A DNA stretch of 64,000 bases from Crocodylus rhombifer (lineage: Eukaryota; Chordata; Crocodylia; Crocodylidae). The stretch covers positions 726,097 to 790,096 of the forward strand of contig JAVSML010024622.1 of assembly GCA_038503035.1 (NCBI GenBank), written 5' to 3'. Positions 23,860-33,775 of this stretch are shown piece after piece. The translations under genes and the position numbers were made by a program. A model generated the notes under the pieces. That model saw nothing but the letters and a program-made list of their open reading frames with translations, searched no databases and had not been told where the DNA came from. The first letter of the stretch is position 1; each line of letters begins with the position of its first letter.

Positions 23860-24150
23860 TATGACGTGGATCAGTGACCAGGCAATGCAAGCAACCTTGG
23901 ACACCAGATCCTCACAGTCACTGCTCCGTGCGGACCTGGCCCTGAAAGTCGGCAAAAGGAAGGCCAGAGTCCTAGTTATGACCAGCATCGTGGGTGAAGA
24001 AATGCATTTGAAAGCTGCTACCTCCCATTGAGGGTGATGGAATTCCAGGGTGAGCTGAGGGTTAGGCTGGCCCTGGCATTAGCCTGCCAGATGGTCCTGG
24101 ACTGTGAATGGGACCCACTATACACAGTACTAGAATGGGTAAGAGCGTCA
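23860..24150 (+). pseudogene. Gypsy aspartic protease remnant
   Basis: The frame from 23804 contains ATLDTRSSQSLLRADLA. The active-site D-T-G-S is changed to D-T-R-S, with the Asp codon at 23900-23902. After a stop and frame change near 24030, the second protease motif appears as MVLDCEWDPLYTVLEW (about 24091-24141), where the usual hydrophobic-Leu-Gly-Arg-Asp is altered. Both changes would abolish cleavage of the gag-pol polyprotein. It lies downstream of gag and is followed within about 100 bases by the integrase leader, with no RT between. Confidence 0.75.
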
Positions 24151-24164
24151 GAAGAAGAGAGGAG

Positions 24165-24444
24165 ATGCCTACAGAGAGCTGAGGGCGGGGCTGAGAAAGT
24201 GAGCCCCCAGCAAGGAGAACACAAGAAGACAAGCATAGATTTGGATCAGGTGGCCAGCACGGCTCAGTTCCAAAAGGCCCAGCAGGAAGACCCAGAGTTG
24301 CAACAACTGCTTGCTGAGGACCCAAGAGAGGGGACATCAGCGAACGCAGCCTACTATGAGGTAAAGAGGGATCTTCTGCATTGGGTTCAGAGGGGGCAGG
24401 AAGCTGGTACTGAAAGACATCAACTGGTGGTACCCAGCCTGTTC
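24165..24444 (+). pseudogene. Gypsy pre-integrase (H2C2 leader) segment
   Basis: The frame reads FQKAQQEDPELQQLL, then YYEVKRDLLHWVQ and HQLVVPSLF. This is the stretch found just before the zinc-binding H2C2 module of gypsy integrase. It is in the same open frame as the protease tail (24028-24444). The two His residues that should follow are missing, because the CR1 insertion begins at 24445. The open frame running on to 24555 is an artefact of CR1 sequence. Confidence 0.8.
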
Positions 24445-24706
24445 CATAGATTTCATAGACATTTGGGCTGGAAGGGACCCCAGAGGACCACTGAGTCCAG
24501 TCCCCTGCCCCAGGGGCAGGAAGTCAGCAGGGATCATAGGATCCCAGTAAGATAAGCATCCAAATGTGTCTAGAAGGCGTTCAAAGTGGGTGCTTGAACC
24601 GCCTCCGGCAGCAGTCTATTCCAAAACTTGGGGGCTCGGACAGTGAAGTTCTTTCTTATGTCCAGCCTGAATCGGTTGCAGCGGAGTTTGTGACCATTCA
24701 ATCTTG

Positions 24707-27330
24707 TCATCCCTTGAGACGCTCTGGTGAACAGACATTCCCCCAGATCCTGATGAGCACCCAGATAAACTTATAGGTGGCCACCAGATCAACCCTGAGC
24801 CTGTGCTTTTCCAGGCTGAAGAGCCCCATGGCTCCCAGCCTTTCACCATAAGGTCTGTTTTCCTGACCTCTGATCATGCATGTGGCTCTCCTCTGCACCC
24901 TCAAGCTTCTCCACATCCTTTTTTAATTGGAGCCCAAAACTGGACGCAGTACTCCAGCTGCGGCCTCACCAAGGCCAAGTACAATGGGAGAATGACGTCC
25001 CGGGATTTGCTTGAGAAGCACCTATGGATGCAAGCCAGCGTTTTGCTCACTTTACTAGCCACAGCATCACACTGAGGGCTCGTGTTCATATTGTAGTCAA
25101 CCATGACCCCCAAGTCCCTTTCATCTGTAGTGCTAACCAGCGTAGCACTACCGAGCCTATAAGCATGCTGCAGGTTTTCCCTCCCAAGGTGGAGAACCTT
25201 GCATTTTCTGGTGTTGAACACCATCAGGTTCTGGTCCACCCATTTCATGAGCCTGTCAAGATCCTTCTGGATCACCCTCCTGTCCTCAGGTATGAATGCT
25301 TTACCCCAGAGTTTGGTGTCATTGGCAAACTTGGCCAGTCCACTTCTGACACCAGTGTCTACATCACTGATGAAGATGTTAAATAGTATATGCCCTAGGA
25401 CAGAGCCTTGAGGGACCCTGCTGGTCACAGCTCATCAAGACAATTGACTCCCATTGACCACCACCCTCTGGGTCCTACCTAGCCAATTCCCCAGCCAGCG
25501 GATTGTGCTGAGGTCGAGGCCACTGTTAGCCAGTTTAGCCAAGAGGTGATAGTGGGATGCCAGATTGAAGGCTTTTTTAAAGTCAAGGTATACAATGTCA
25601 ATCTCTTCCCCCTTGTCCAGGTGATAAGTCACCTGGTCATAAAAGGAAATGGGATTGGTCAAGCAAGACCTACCTGCAACAAACCCATGCTGGGTATCCC
25701 TCAGGATATTGCCTTCAGCTAGTCTGTTAAGGATGGCCTCCTTGATAATCTTTTCCAAGACCTTCCCCAGGATAGAGGTCAGGCTGATGGGCCTGTAGTT
25801 TGCCAGATCTACTTGCCTCCCTTTCTTGAAGACAGGCACAACATTGGCCCTCTTCCAATCATCAGGCACTTCACCAGAGCGCCAGGAGCTCTCAAAGATC
25901 CATGCCAGGGGCTGAGCTATGATGCTCGCCAGCTCCCTGAGTACACTTGGGTGTAACCTATCAGGGCTGGCTGACTTGAAGGTATCCAGTCTGTCAAGGT
26001 GTTCCTTCACGAGGTCAGCTTTGATGGAGGGCAAGGAATCTCCCTCACATGGGCCTCCCTGACCCATAGTGGGCAGGGCCGTCCCATAGAACTGGTGAAA
26101 AACTGATGCAAAGTACCCATTTAGCAAGTTTGCTTTTTCCTGGGCATCAGTTGCCAGTTGCCCCATCTGGTTTAGCAGCGGTCCAATGGTTGCCCTTGTT
26201 TTTCCTCCGGCTCCCCACATATCTAAAAAAGGACTTTTTATTTTCCTTGATATTTGTAGCTAGCTAGAGTTCCATCACAGCTTTGACTTTCGTGATTTGC
26301 TTTCTGCAGGTCCAGACCAGAGCAGAGTATTCCTCCTTGGTGGCAGTTCCAGTCCTCCATCCTTTGTAGGTCTTCCTTTTAAGACGCAGGAGGTCCACCA
26401 GCTCCCTGGAGAGGCAAGGGGGCTGCTGTGCCCTTTTGTTGCCTTTCCTTCGAGACGGGATGGACTTTGCTTGCGCATCCAGGATTGCTCTCTTGAGGAG
26501 CAACCACTCATCCCAAACTCCCATCACCATTGGGTTGTGGCCTTTTAGGGCCTCTCAGACAAGCCTCCTTAGCTTGTCAAAGTCAGCTTTCCTGAAGTCG
26601 AGGACTTCTGTATTACTGACTGACTTGCTAGCTTTATGGCACACGGTGAAGATGATCAGCTCATAGTCACTGTCATCCAGCTTCCCTTTGATCGTTATGT
26701 TGCTTATTAGGTCACCCCCAGTTGCCAGTACAAGGTCAAGCAGCGTTTTACCTCTTGTTGGCCCACAGACTTCCTGTGCCAGTTAGAGGTCATTCACACA
26801 TGAGAGAAAGCTTGCGACCACTGGGATTTGGCCGAGCACTCTTCCCTCAAGATGTCTGGGTAGTTAAAGTCTCCAATGACAGCCATACACTGGGATTGTG
26901 CAGCCTCAGCCAATTCCCTGGTGAACTCCTGGTCAAGGTCTTGACTCTGGGTAGGGGGTCTGTAGTAGTCCTCCACCATAGTATCCCCTGTGCTGTGTTC
27001 CCCACGGATTTTAATCCAGAGGGTCTCAAGTCATCACCATGGGTGCCAATGTTGGCTCGCAGGGATGTGTAGCTTTTCTTGACATAGAGAGCTATGCCCC
27101 CACCCCTTTTGCCCACTCGATCCCTCCTGTACAGGGTATAGCCATCTATACCCTCGGTCCAGTCATGGGGAGTCCCACCAGGTCTCCATTATCCCAAAGA
27201 CATCATAGTTATTTGCATTTAGCAGGAGAATAAGTTTCTCCTGTTTATTCCCCAGGCTCCTGGCATTTGTGTATAGAAATGCAAGTGTCCCCTTGGGGGC
27301 CCTTGCCCTGCCTACATTTTGTTCCAGGGC
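24707..27330 (-). pseudogene. CR1 ORF2 (endonuclease + RT), broken
   Basis: Minus-strand pieces lie in order: LAFLYTNARSLGNKQEKL and IMETWWDS (about 27290-27170), GGGIALYVKKSY (near 27105), IGDFNYPDIL (about 26880), DEWLLLKRAILDAQAKSIPS (about 26510), RT open frame 26220-25435 with NYRPISLTSILGK and YLDFKKAFN, then 25428-24901 with [10 protein letters not shown] and FANDTKLWG. The first Asp of the catalytic F-A-D-D box is Asn (codon about 25323-25321), a change that abolishes RT chemistry. The [20 protein letters not shown] block follows at 24895-24830. Several frameshifts separate the pieces. Confidence 0.92.
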
Positions 27331-27425
27331 TGGGGCGGGATCCCTTATGTGCCTTGGCCTGCTGGCTTTGCAAGGGCCGCTCAGTGGGCCGGCAGTGGCA
27401 GTGGTTCCCCCATCCACCGGCAGGC

Positions 27426-28013
27426 TTAGTTTGAAACCCAGTGGAGCAGGTCAGCCAGTCTGGCTGAGAAGAGCCTCCTCCTCAATGGAGAGAGGTAGAG
27501 GTCAACCCTTCCCAGCAGCTCACTGCCTCTCTCTCCAAAGAGCAGACAGTGGTCGTGGAAGCCAAAGCCTTCCCGATGACACCAGTGCCGCAGTCTTTGG
27601 TTGACTACCTGGATCCTCCTCTCCCTCCTCAGCCCATAGCCTGAGACTGGGAGGATCGAAGAAAACACCACCTGTGCCCCTAGACCCTTTAGTCCCACAC
27701 CCAAATCCCTGTAGCGCCTCATGACCCGGCTGGGAGCACTCCGAGCTGTGTCATTGGTGCCCACATGGATGAGGAGCATGGGATAGTGGTCAGTGGGCTG
27801 GAGGAGCTTTGGGATCTTCTCTGCAATGTCTCGGATACGGGCTCCCAGGAAGCAGCAAACTTTCCAGGCTAAGAGGTCGGGGTGGCAAATTACCCCTTCA
27901 GTCCCCCTCAGGATGGAGTCTCCCATGACAAACACTTTGCGTTTGGTCTTAGAGAAAGCAGGGGCAAATTTGGCCGTTGGTACACGACACCACACTGAGA
28001 GGTCATCTGGGGT
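27426..28013 (-). pseudogene. CR1 ORF1 esterase (SGNH/GDSL) domain
   Basis: The frame runs open from about 28013 to a stop at 27426; the first ATG is at 27995. The domain shows block I V-F-V-M-G-D-S-I (residues 21-28 counted from that Met), block II Gly in CFLGARIRDIA, and block III IHVGTND (residues 76-82). Near the C-terminus is GFGFHDH, then GRVDLYLSPL. Copy A and the family have D-G-L-H at this point, so both the catalytic Asp and His are lost here while the Ser half is intact. Esterases of this type in CR1-like LINEs are known from the literature; their role is uncertain, possibly membrane or lipid-related. The 5' end is cut by the insertion boundary. Confidence 0.88.
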
Positions 28014-28021
28014 GCAACTCG

Positions 28022-28510
28022 TTCACGACTTCTTCTGACCCCAGTTGCAAGACTATGTAGATAGGTGGTGTGTGGTATGTTCCGAGTGCCAAAGAGCCCA
28101 GGAGTGGGGACCTCAGAAGGCCCCTCTACAACCCATGCCGGTGATTGACACACCCTCCTCTTGAATGGCGCTGGATATTGTGGGTCCTCTACCGACGTCC
28201 CATGCTGGGTACCAACATGTATTAGTATTGGTGGACTACGCTACATGTTTTCTGGAAGCGGTATTGCTCAGATCGATTACAGCAACCCTGGTGGCAGAGG
28301 AACTATTAAAGTGGATCACACGTGTAGGGATTCCTCACAAGATACTTACTGACCAGGTACTCAATTTTATGTCAGGAGTGATGAAGGCTCTGTGCAGCAC
28401 ACTGGGCCTCAACCGTCTAAAGACGTCCATATACCACCCCCAGACCAAACAGGTTAGTGGAGAGGCTCAACGGGACCATCAGAATGCTCAGGAGGTGAGC
28501 ACAAGATGAC
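28022..28510 (+). pseudogene. Gypsy integrase zinc module (second half) and catalytic core
   Basis: Integrase joins element DNA to the host genome. At 28022-28110 the sequence reads HDFF, a stop in place of Trp, then PQLQDYVDRW and CVVCSECQRAQ, the C-x2-C half of the H2C2 module. The core follows from 28165: MALDIVGPL (first catalytic Asp, residue 4, codon 28174), VDYATCFLEA, KILTDQVLNF (second Asp, residue 63) and IYHPQTKQVSGEAQR, where a Glu (residue 100) sits one residue off the usual D-35-E spacing. A stop lies between the zinc half and the core at 28162-28164. The frame ends at 28507. Confidence 0.88.
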
Positions 28511-28815
28511 CCAGACAAGTGGGATACAGTACTAACTCTGCTGTTATTTGCACTGTGTGATGCACCCCAAGAGTCTACTCAATTCTCGTCCTTCTAGCTC
28601 ATATATGAACACAAGCCAAGGGGCCTGTTACAGATCATCAGATAAAGTGGGAGAGGCCAGTGGGGTCAGGGATCACTGCCGAAAGATATCGGCATGAACT
28701 ATAGGAACGGATAAGCAAAAGTACAGCAGATCGCATACCAAAATCTGAGAATGTCACAGGAATGGCAAAAAACCCAGTATCACTGCAAAATAAAACTGAG
28801 GAAATTCCTACCCAG
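28511..28815 (+). pseudogene. Decayed integrase C-terminal region, sense copy
   Basis: Stop-filled sense sequence is homologous to the inverted segment at 29190-29375. Both contain GGGAGAGGCCAGTGGGG, AAGATATCGG and AACTGAGGAAATTCCTA. Homology ends near 28815, where the sequence switches to the opposite orientation. Confidence 0.75.
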
Positions 28816-29380
28816 AGATACCCCTTGGGCCCGCCCAGGGGTCTCTAAGAACACATCCTGGAAGGCTCTCACCATCTCAGTCAGTTCCCATTGTTGCTCA
28901 GTGCTCAGGTCCTCCACAAACTAGACTTGTGCCCTAGGCATCTCACTGGTCCTCAATTCCAGACAAGGGGGTCCTAGCTCCTCCTCCTCCTCCTCATTGT
29001 GCTGCGCCATCCACCCTTGTAGTGTCTTCCAATCCTTGAAGAGGTTGACATGGTAGATTTGATGTTCCCGTCGGCGTCTGGGTTTAACAACCTCGTAGTC
29101 CATGGGCCCCACCTGTCTGATCACCTTGAAGGGTCCTTGCCACATGGTGAGCTGCTTGCTTGTAGAGGAAGGAAGCAAAACCAGCACTATATCTCTGCAT
29201 AGGAATTTCCTCAGTTTTATTTCACGGTCATACTGGGTTTTTTTCCGTTCCTGTGATGTTCTCAGATTTTGCCATATGATCCGCTGTGCTTTACTTATCT
29301 GTTCCTGTATTTTATCCCGATATCTTTTGGCAGTGAACCCTGCCCCCACTGGCCTCTCCCACTCTTCTCTAATGAAGAGA
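28816..29380 (-). pseudogene. Inverted gypsy segment: integrase C-terminus joined to RT start
   Basis: On the minus strand the open frame 29380-28921 encodes AKRYRDKIQEQISKAQRIIW, KKTQYDREIKLRKF, then the GPY/F-type module WQGPFKVIRQVGPMDYEVV and YHVNLFKDW. An acidic linker (EEEEEEL) follows. After one in-frame TAG (28919-28921) the same frame continues FVEDLSTEQQWELTEM and VRAFQDVFLETPGRA, which is the usual lead-in to a gypsy RT domain. The order integrase then RT is thus seen directly. The RT itself is cut off at the inversion point near 28830. The frame upstream of 29380 is LTR sequence, not coding. Confidence 0.82.
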
Positions 29381-29388
29381 ATACCACT

Positions 29389-29644
29389 TTGGCCAATGCA
29401 CGTGCCATAGCCCTGAGTCAGGGTGGAGACACAAAGACCTATGTGGCTGGCAAGTGGACAGGGTGTAGGGGAGGCGGAGTCCCGAGAACCACCACGGCTA
29501 ACCCCTGAGTATCCCATCTTCAGGCTGAGGGGGAAGGAACACCACTGAACCCCTCCTTTATACTCGCCATCAAGTCGTGGCAGAAAAGTTGGGGGGACCC
29601 AGACTGCAGAGCAGGAACATACAGTGCCATATGGTGGCACCACA
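29389..29644 (+). repeat. Gypsy 3' LTR, right part only
   Basis: It matches 22712-22926 in the same orientation, sharing GCCATAGCCCTGAGTCAGGG, ACACAAAGAC, GGAGGCGGAG and AGAACCACC. It ends GGTGGCACCACA, like the 5' LTR end. It has about 45 extra bases around 29503-29570. The left two thirds of the LTR are absent, and an antisense integrase fragment abuts it. Confidence 0.82.
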
Positions 29645-30200
29645 GCTGAACTGCCTTATCTGCATTTTTAAATATTTACAAGTAGTCCACTAAAGCCAGG
29701 ACATATACTAATATTCCAATAACTGACCTACAGAAGTCAGGCAGAAGGCTAGTACTGGCAACAAAAATTATTAATATTAATTTGATCTACAGGTGTAATA
29801 ATGTGAACAGAATTACTTGTGAGTGTTGTGCTCAGTCCAACAAGGTTTAAAATACATACTCATTTAATTATTTAAGAAAGATGTTACTGATCTAAAGGGA
29901 TATTGGGACATACATTCTGGAGGACTGGCACAACTAAAATGTCTAAACAGTTACTAATGCTTGTGTTCATTGTTGTTTACCCCAACACAAACAGCTTTAT
30001 AGCCTTAACATTGGATCTTGACTGACTGTCCGATACTTACCATAACATAAAACATTTTTTAAAAGAGTGAGTTTATATCCTGTTATAAATAAACTAAAAA
30101 AACAAAGAGGCTTGCCTTTGCTTTCAAGCACTTTGGAGATGAACTGCATTATTCAAAAGTAATGAGGCTGTGGGTGAGTGGGGAGTAGGAGCTAGGACTG
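29645..30200. other. AT-rich non-coding sequence
   Basis: Nothing recognised. Confidence 0.5.
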
Positions 30201-30204
30201 AGAT

Positions 30205-30690
30205 CAGGGGGTAATGACAGCATGGAGCCAGGACTCAGGGCAGAGCCATGATCCACTGCCTGCACATCCCTGTAATGGGCGCCAGTTCCATGGTGAGCAG
30301 ATCATGGCTGTGCCTCAGGCCCCAGCTTTATGTTGTCATGGCCCTGAAATCCTCATCCCACCCTCAACCCCTGCTCCCAGACACTGCTCCCCACCCATTC
30401 AAGGCCACATGCCCTCCAACCAGCCAACCATGTCCTTCCCACTCTGGTCCCAAGCCTGTCTCCTTGGAGACCCCAGGATCGCTGGGCAATGACAGCACGG
30501 GGCCAGGGCCTGAGGCAGTGCCATGATCTGCTCCTCACATACCTTTCCCTGAAGAACTGGCTCCTATCGTAGAAGCACCCAGAGATCCCGATCCCAGTCC
30601 CAGTCCCACCCACCCATCCCATCCTGGTCCTGGATGCTGCTCCCCACCTGCCCGTGGCCCCATCCCAACTGAATGCGGGGCAGAGCCACT
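30205..30690. repeat. Two-copy GC-rich tandem repeat, period about 270 bp
   Basis: The block starting GGTAATGACAGCATGGAGCC (about 30210) recurs as GGCAATGACAGCACGGGGCC (about 30484), and GCTGCTCCCCACC-type sequence recurs about 260 bases apart (30380 and 30638). Open frames here are repeat by-products. It may be part of a satellite or a transposon core. Confidence 0.55.
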
Positions 30691-31420
30691 TAGAGAGCTT
30701 TGATGAGTTGTTTTTCTTTACTTTTTTTGTCTTAAATTAGCACACTTTTCACTGAGAGTAACATAATCTAAGATACAGTTTAGCAGTATGAAGTGCATAA
30801 TCTCATCTGAAATAGTTACAAACTTGTGAAAACCATAACCTTTTAACCTCACAGTCCATTAGCAACAGTAGGTTCAGGTAAATATAAACACATCACTCAG
30901 TGCAAGCTAAAGTAAAGCAATGGAGGAAATAACACAGGAAGTTCCAGAACGAATGAACAGAAAGAAGAAGTTTCAGAGAGCTTGAACTGCTTCACTATAG
31001 GTTGTTGCGGTCCTGTTTTTGTTGTAGGTGTTGGAAACCCTTGATGTGGGGAAAAATAGTGCAGAAGGGAGAGTGAAGCAATGGGGTTTAATCTATTTCT
31101 TTCAAAGTAATACACTTGGAAAAAAGCAGTAGCAGTAACAAAAATTTTGCACTACTTCAACTCACTTGATTGCTGGATCTCAAGGTGCTTTGCAAATATT
31201 AACAATTTATGTAAGAATCAAGGTCACAAGGCAATTCCATGACCAAGCCAGCAAAAGCACACCATGACTTCTAGTCTTCTACTTTAGGCCACGTTGTGCC
31301 TCTCCTTTTAGGGAAATAGTGAAACTTCCTAATTAAAAAGAACACTGTAGGAGTAGAGTATAACTAGAGGTAATTAGATGTTAATAAGAAAGAACATTTA
31401 AGATGAAATATAAAGATAAT
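30691..31420. other. Non-coding, nothing recognised
   Basis: AT-rich sequence without identifiable features. Confidence 0.5.
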
Positions 31421-32640
31421 TGTGAGAGGGGAGACAGGAGCCGCCCCCCAGTGTGGCCCAGACCCCTAACCAAATCACCATGGCACTCACCACAGGAGCC
31501 GAGACAGGCGGCAGCAGGGAGGAGACTGGAGCACAGACACAGGCTCGGCGGTTTCGCAGCTGCCTGAGCCTATGTACTGGGGAGAGCTGGGGGCATGGCC
31601 TCTGAGCAGCGTGGGCTGCTCAAAAGGCAGCTGGAGAAACAGTGGAGGTGAGACAGACGGAATGCCAGCTGAGAGACACCAGCTCAGAAGCCAGGAGGCT
31701 CCAGTTCTAGCCCCAGCTTCCCAGAGGAGGAGGCAGCTGGCCACCAGGAGACCAGTGAGGCAGGAGGCAGCCTCAGGGGTCAGCAGGAGCCAAGGAGCCC
31801 CGCTGGAGAGCAGCAATCAGGTGGGATGCTGCTGGGGAACTGCAAGGCCCTGACTAGGAGCCCTGGAATTGGGACTCAGGGCAGACCCTCAAGTCCGCAG
31901 TCATCTTCGGACAGCTCTAAAGGGGGCAGAGCACAGGGAACCATGAACCCCAGAAAAGGGGAGAAGAGTGATGCTGGCAAGAGGGACCAAGATGACAGGA
32001 CCCCAGGTAAGCTGGGCTCCAGGGTGGGGACACTGGAGGAACTGGTAGAGATGGGGCACAGGGATGGTCCCAGTACCCCTGCCTGGCCTGTTAAAGGGGG
32101 AGAAGACAGATAAGCCCCTAGGAGACGGAGAGAAAGGAGCCTCGAGAGAGAGAAGAAAGTCAGGCTTGGGAGCTCCACTGGCAGGTGTCGGCATTTTTCT
32201 GTTGAATTGTGGATGACCCCAGCAGGGGCAAGTTTATTTTCCTTGAAGAGGGGGAAACCAGCCCGAAAACCAGGGGTCCCCTTAAGGTTCATGGCCCAGA
32301 AGACCCAGCCCTGGCAAAGCGGGCAGTGTGGGGAAGATCTGTGGGGAGCAGCATCAACCCAGGCCAAAGGTGTGGTAAGGGTGGAGTAAAGGGGAAGTTT
32401 GGAGCCCCACAAAGATAACCCAGTTGAGACACCTCTGGGCCCCAACAGGGAACTGCTTCCCCAACTGATAACAACAAAGACGTGGCAGGAAAGAAAAAGG
32501 GGCACCGCCCAGACCATCTAGGTGGCACTGGAATAGGGTTTCACCCTGACGTCGCTGGGAGGCAGGGCACCCACAAAGAGGTCCCCAAAGCCTTATAATA
32601 CCTACCAGCAACAATAATGTTCTCCCAGTGAGATCCCTTA
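31421..32640. repeat. Unclassified GC-rich, purine-rich block
   Basis: About 1.2 kb of G/A-rich plus-strand sequence with sharp base-composition borders. It looks like an inserted element, perhaps LTR-like. Both strands have open frames up to 213 codons (for example minus 32517-31876), but these are Pro/Leu/Ser-rich with no recognised domain and mirror the skewed composition. I could not find matching termini or a primer site. Confidence 0.4.
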
Positions 32641-32649
32641 GGCTTAGAG

Positions 32650-33017
32650 CAGTGGTGCCTAATTTATGCAGCCCCATGAGCTGTGTCTTCTGATCTGTGG
32701 GGATGGAATTTGGTGGTGGCAGCGTTAACTATTGCAGCTCCCAGAACCATTGTAGCCACCACTCCTCCCACTACCAAGTTTCCAGCCCCTGGGGACTCCC
32801 ACAGGCCAGATGCTGTGGTTCCAGTCTCTCCAAGGGTCTGCAAATTTGGTGGGAGGATAAGTGGCACCAGCATTAATTCCCCTGGGAACTGCAGCAATTT
32901 ATGCTGCCACCTCTTCCCACGCTGTCAAATTTCTGGACCCGTAGGAACCCTGAAAGGCTGGATAACATGACTCTGCAGGTCAGATCTGGCCCATGGGCTC
33001 TATCTTTGTCACCTCTG
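32650..33017. mobile_element. hAT non-autonomous element, about 368 bp
   Basis: The left end CAGTGGTGCCTAATTT and the complement of the right end, CAGAGGTGACAAAGAT, are diverged hAT-type inverted repeats. Flanking 8-mers GCTTAGAG and CCTTAGAA share the central CTTAGA. It resembles the element at 45.8 kb. Confidence 0.7.
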
Positions 33018-33122
33018 CCTTAGAATAAAAACAAACACACATTTCAGCTGCTTTAAAGGAGAAAAGGAGCTGCTGCTCAGGAGTGTGCATCAGGTGTTAC
33101 AATCTAACTGTTATGTCTACAT

Positions 33123-33427
33123 CAGTGGTTCTCACCCTCTTTGGATTTGACCTACTGCTCAATGGACTCATGACACCCCTCCATGACTTCTGTGCATGAG
33201 TGGTGCCCAATTTCAAAAAATAATTTATATATTACAGTGCTTACCTCCTTGCAGACAAGCTAGGCAATGAGGATGAGGAGTCAGGCAGGGACTAGCCTTA
33301 GCCTGTGCTTATCTGATGATCTACTTATCTCCTCATACCTGGACATATACCCAACTACATATCTCATCTCCTTCAAAGGATATGGCAGCACCCAAGGGTG
33401 CCCCAGCACCCCTGTTGAGAATTAGTG
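33123..33427. mobile_element. hAT MITE, 305 bp, perfect 8-bp target duplication
   Basis: The left end CAGTGGTTCTCAC matches the complement of the right end (CACTAATTCTCAAC) with a few changes. Identical GTCTACAT lies at 33115-33122 and 33428-33435. The interior includes GACACCCCT blocks typical of old hAT MITEs. Confidence 0.88.
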
Positions 33428-33704
33428 GTCTACATGATTCTATAGTCATACAAGTTAACTAACTCACCCTAATTTTGACTCTGAATGAAATAGGATTAAC
33501 ATTGTGGTGGTTCTGCTATATCTGTATTGCTATAGAATCATGTAGATGTAATAGTTGCACAGAGCTTTTATTGGTACTCTTTGATATTGATACAACTATT
33601 AGATCATTCTATAGTCATTACACTGTGAAGAAAAGGAAAGGATAGGCTATCTCATTCCTTAACAAGACCTGTAGGATGTATAACTTACTGCATAGGTAGC
33701 AATC

Positions 33705-33775
33705 CTGCACTGGCCCTTGGAAGTGGACTAGATGATGGACTAGGTCTTTCCAGCTCTAATTTCTACAATATAGTC
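33705..33775 (+). mobile_element. CR1 3' tail fragment
   Basis: It has degraded CR1 3'-UTR sequence: GGACTAGATGATGGACTAGG, TCTTTCCAGCTCTAATTTCTA. Confidence 0.65.

Larger units (their letters stand above)
24445..28020 (-). mobile_element. CR1 LINE, 3.6 kb, antisense insertion in gypsy (copy B)
   Basis: The 3' tail CATAGATTTCATAGACATT starts at 24445 and the 5' end lies at about 28020 inside ORF1. On the minus strand it contains the ORF1 esterase (about 27995-27426), endonuclease (about 27310-26560) and RT (about 26000-24900). It splits the gypsy integrase: leader on the left, second half of the zinc module on the right. About 30 codons, including the two zinc His, are gone from the target, so insertion came with a small target deletion or later loss. 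It is younger than the gypsy copy. Frameshifts near 27120, 27000, 26540, 26250 and 25430 inactivate it. Confidence 0.95.
22172..29644 (+). mobile_element. Gmr1-like Ty3/gypsy retrotransposon locus, rearranged
   Basis: The parts in order are: 5' LTR (22172-22926), tRNA-Gly primer site (22928-22945), gag with a SCAN-like capsid segment (22991-23640), protease (about 23860-24150), pre-integrase segment (about 24240-24444), antisense CR1 insertion (24445-28020), integrase core (28022-28510), decayed integrase C-terminal region (to about 28815), an inverted second copy of integrase C-terminus plus RT start (28816-29380, minus strand), and a partial 3' LTR (29389-29644). No RT lies between protease and integrase. 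In typical gypsy elements RT and RNase H are there; in Gmr1-like elements integrase precedes RT. The inverted segment and lack of a matching target duplication show rearrangement or a second element. Confidence 0.88.

Noticed and set aside
24445..24555. Extension of the gypsy open frame past LVVPSLF
   Set aside because: From 24445 the sequence is antisense CR1 3' tail; the frame continues by chance.
29390..29643. Minus-strand frame upstream of the inverted integrase segment
   Set aside because: This part is sense-oriented LTR sequence matching 22712-22926, so the translated residues are not integrase.
31876..32517. Minus-strand open frame of 213 codons
   Set aside because: It is Leu/Ser/Pro-rich with no domain and mirrors the purine skew of the plus strand; no exon signals support it.
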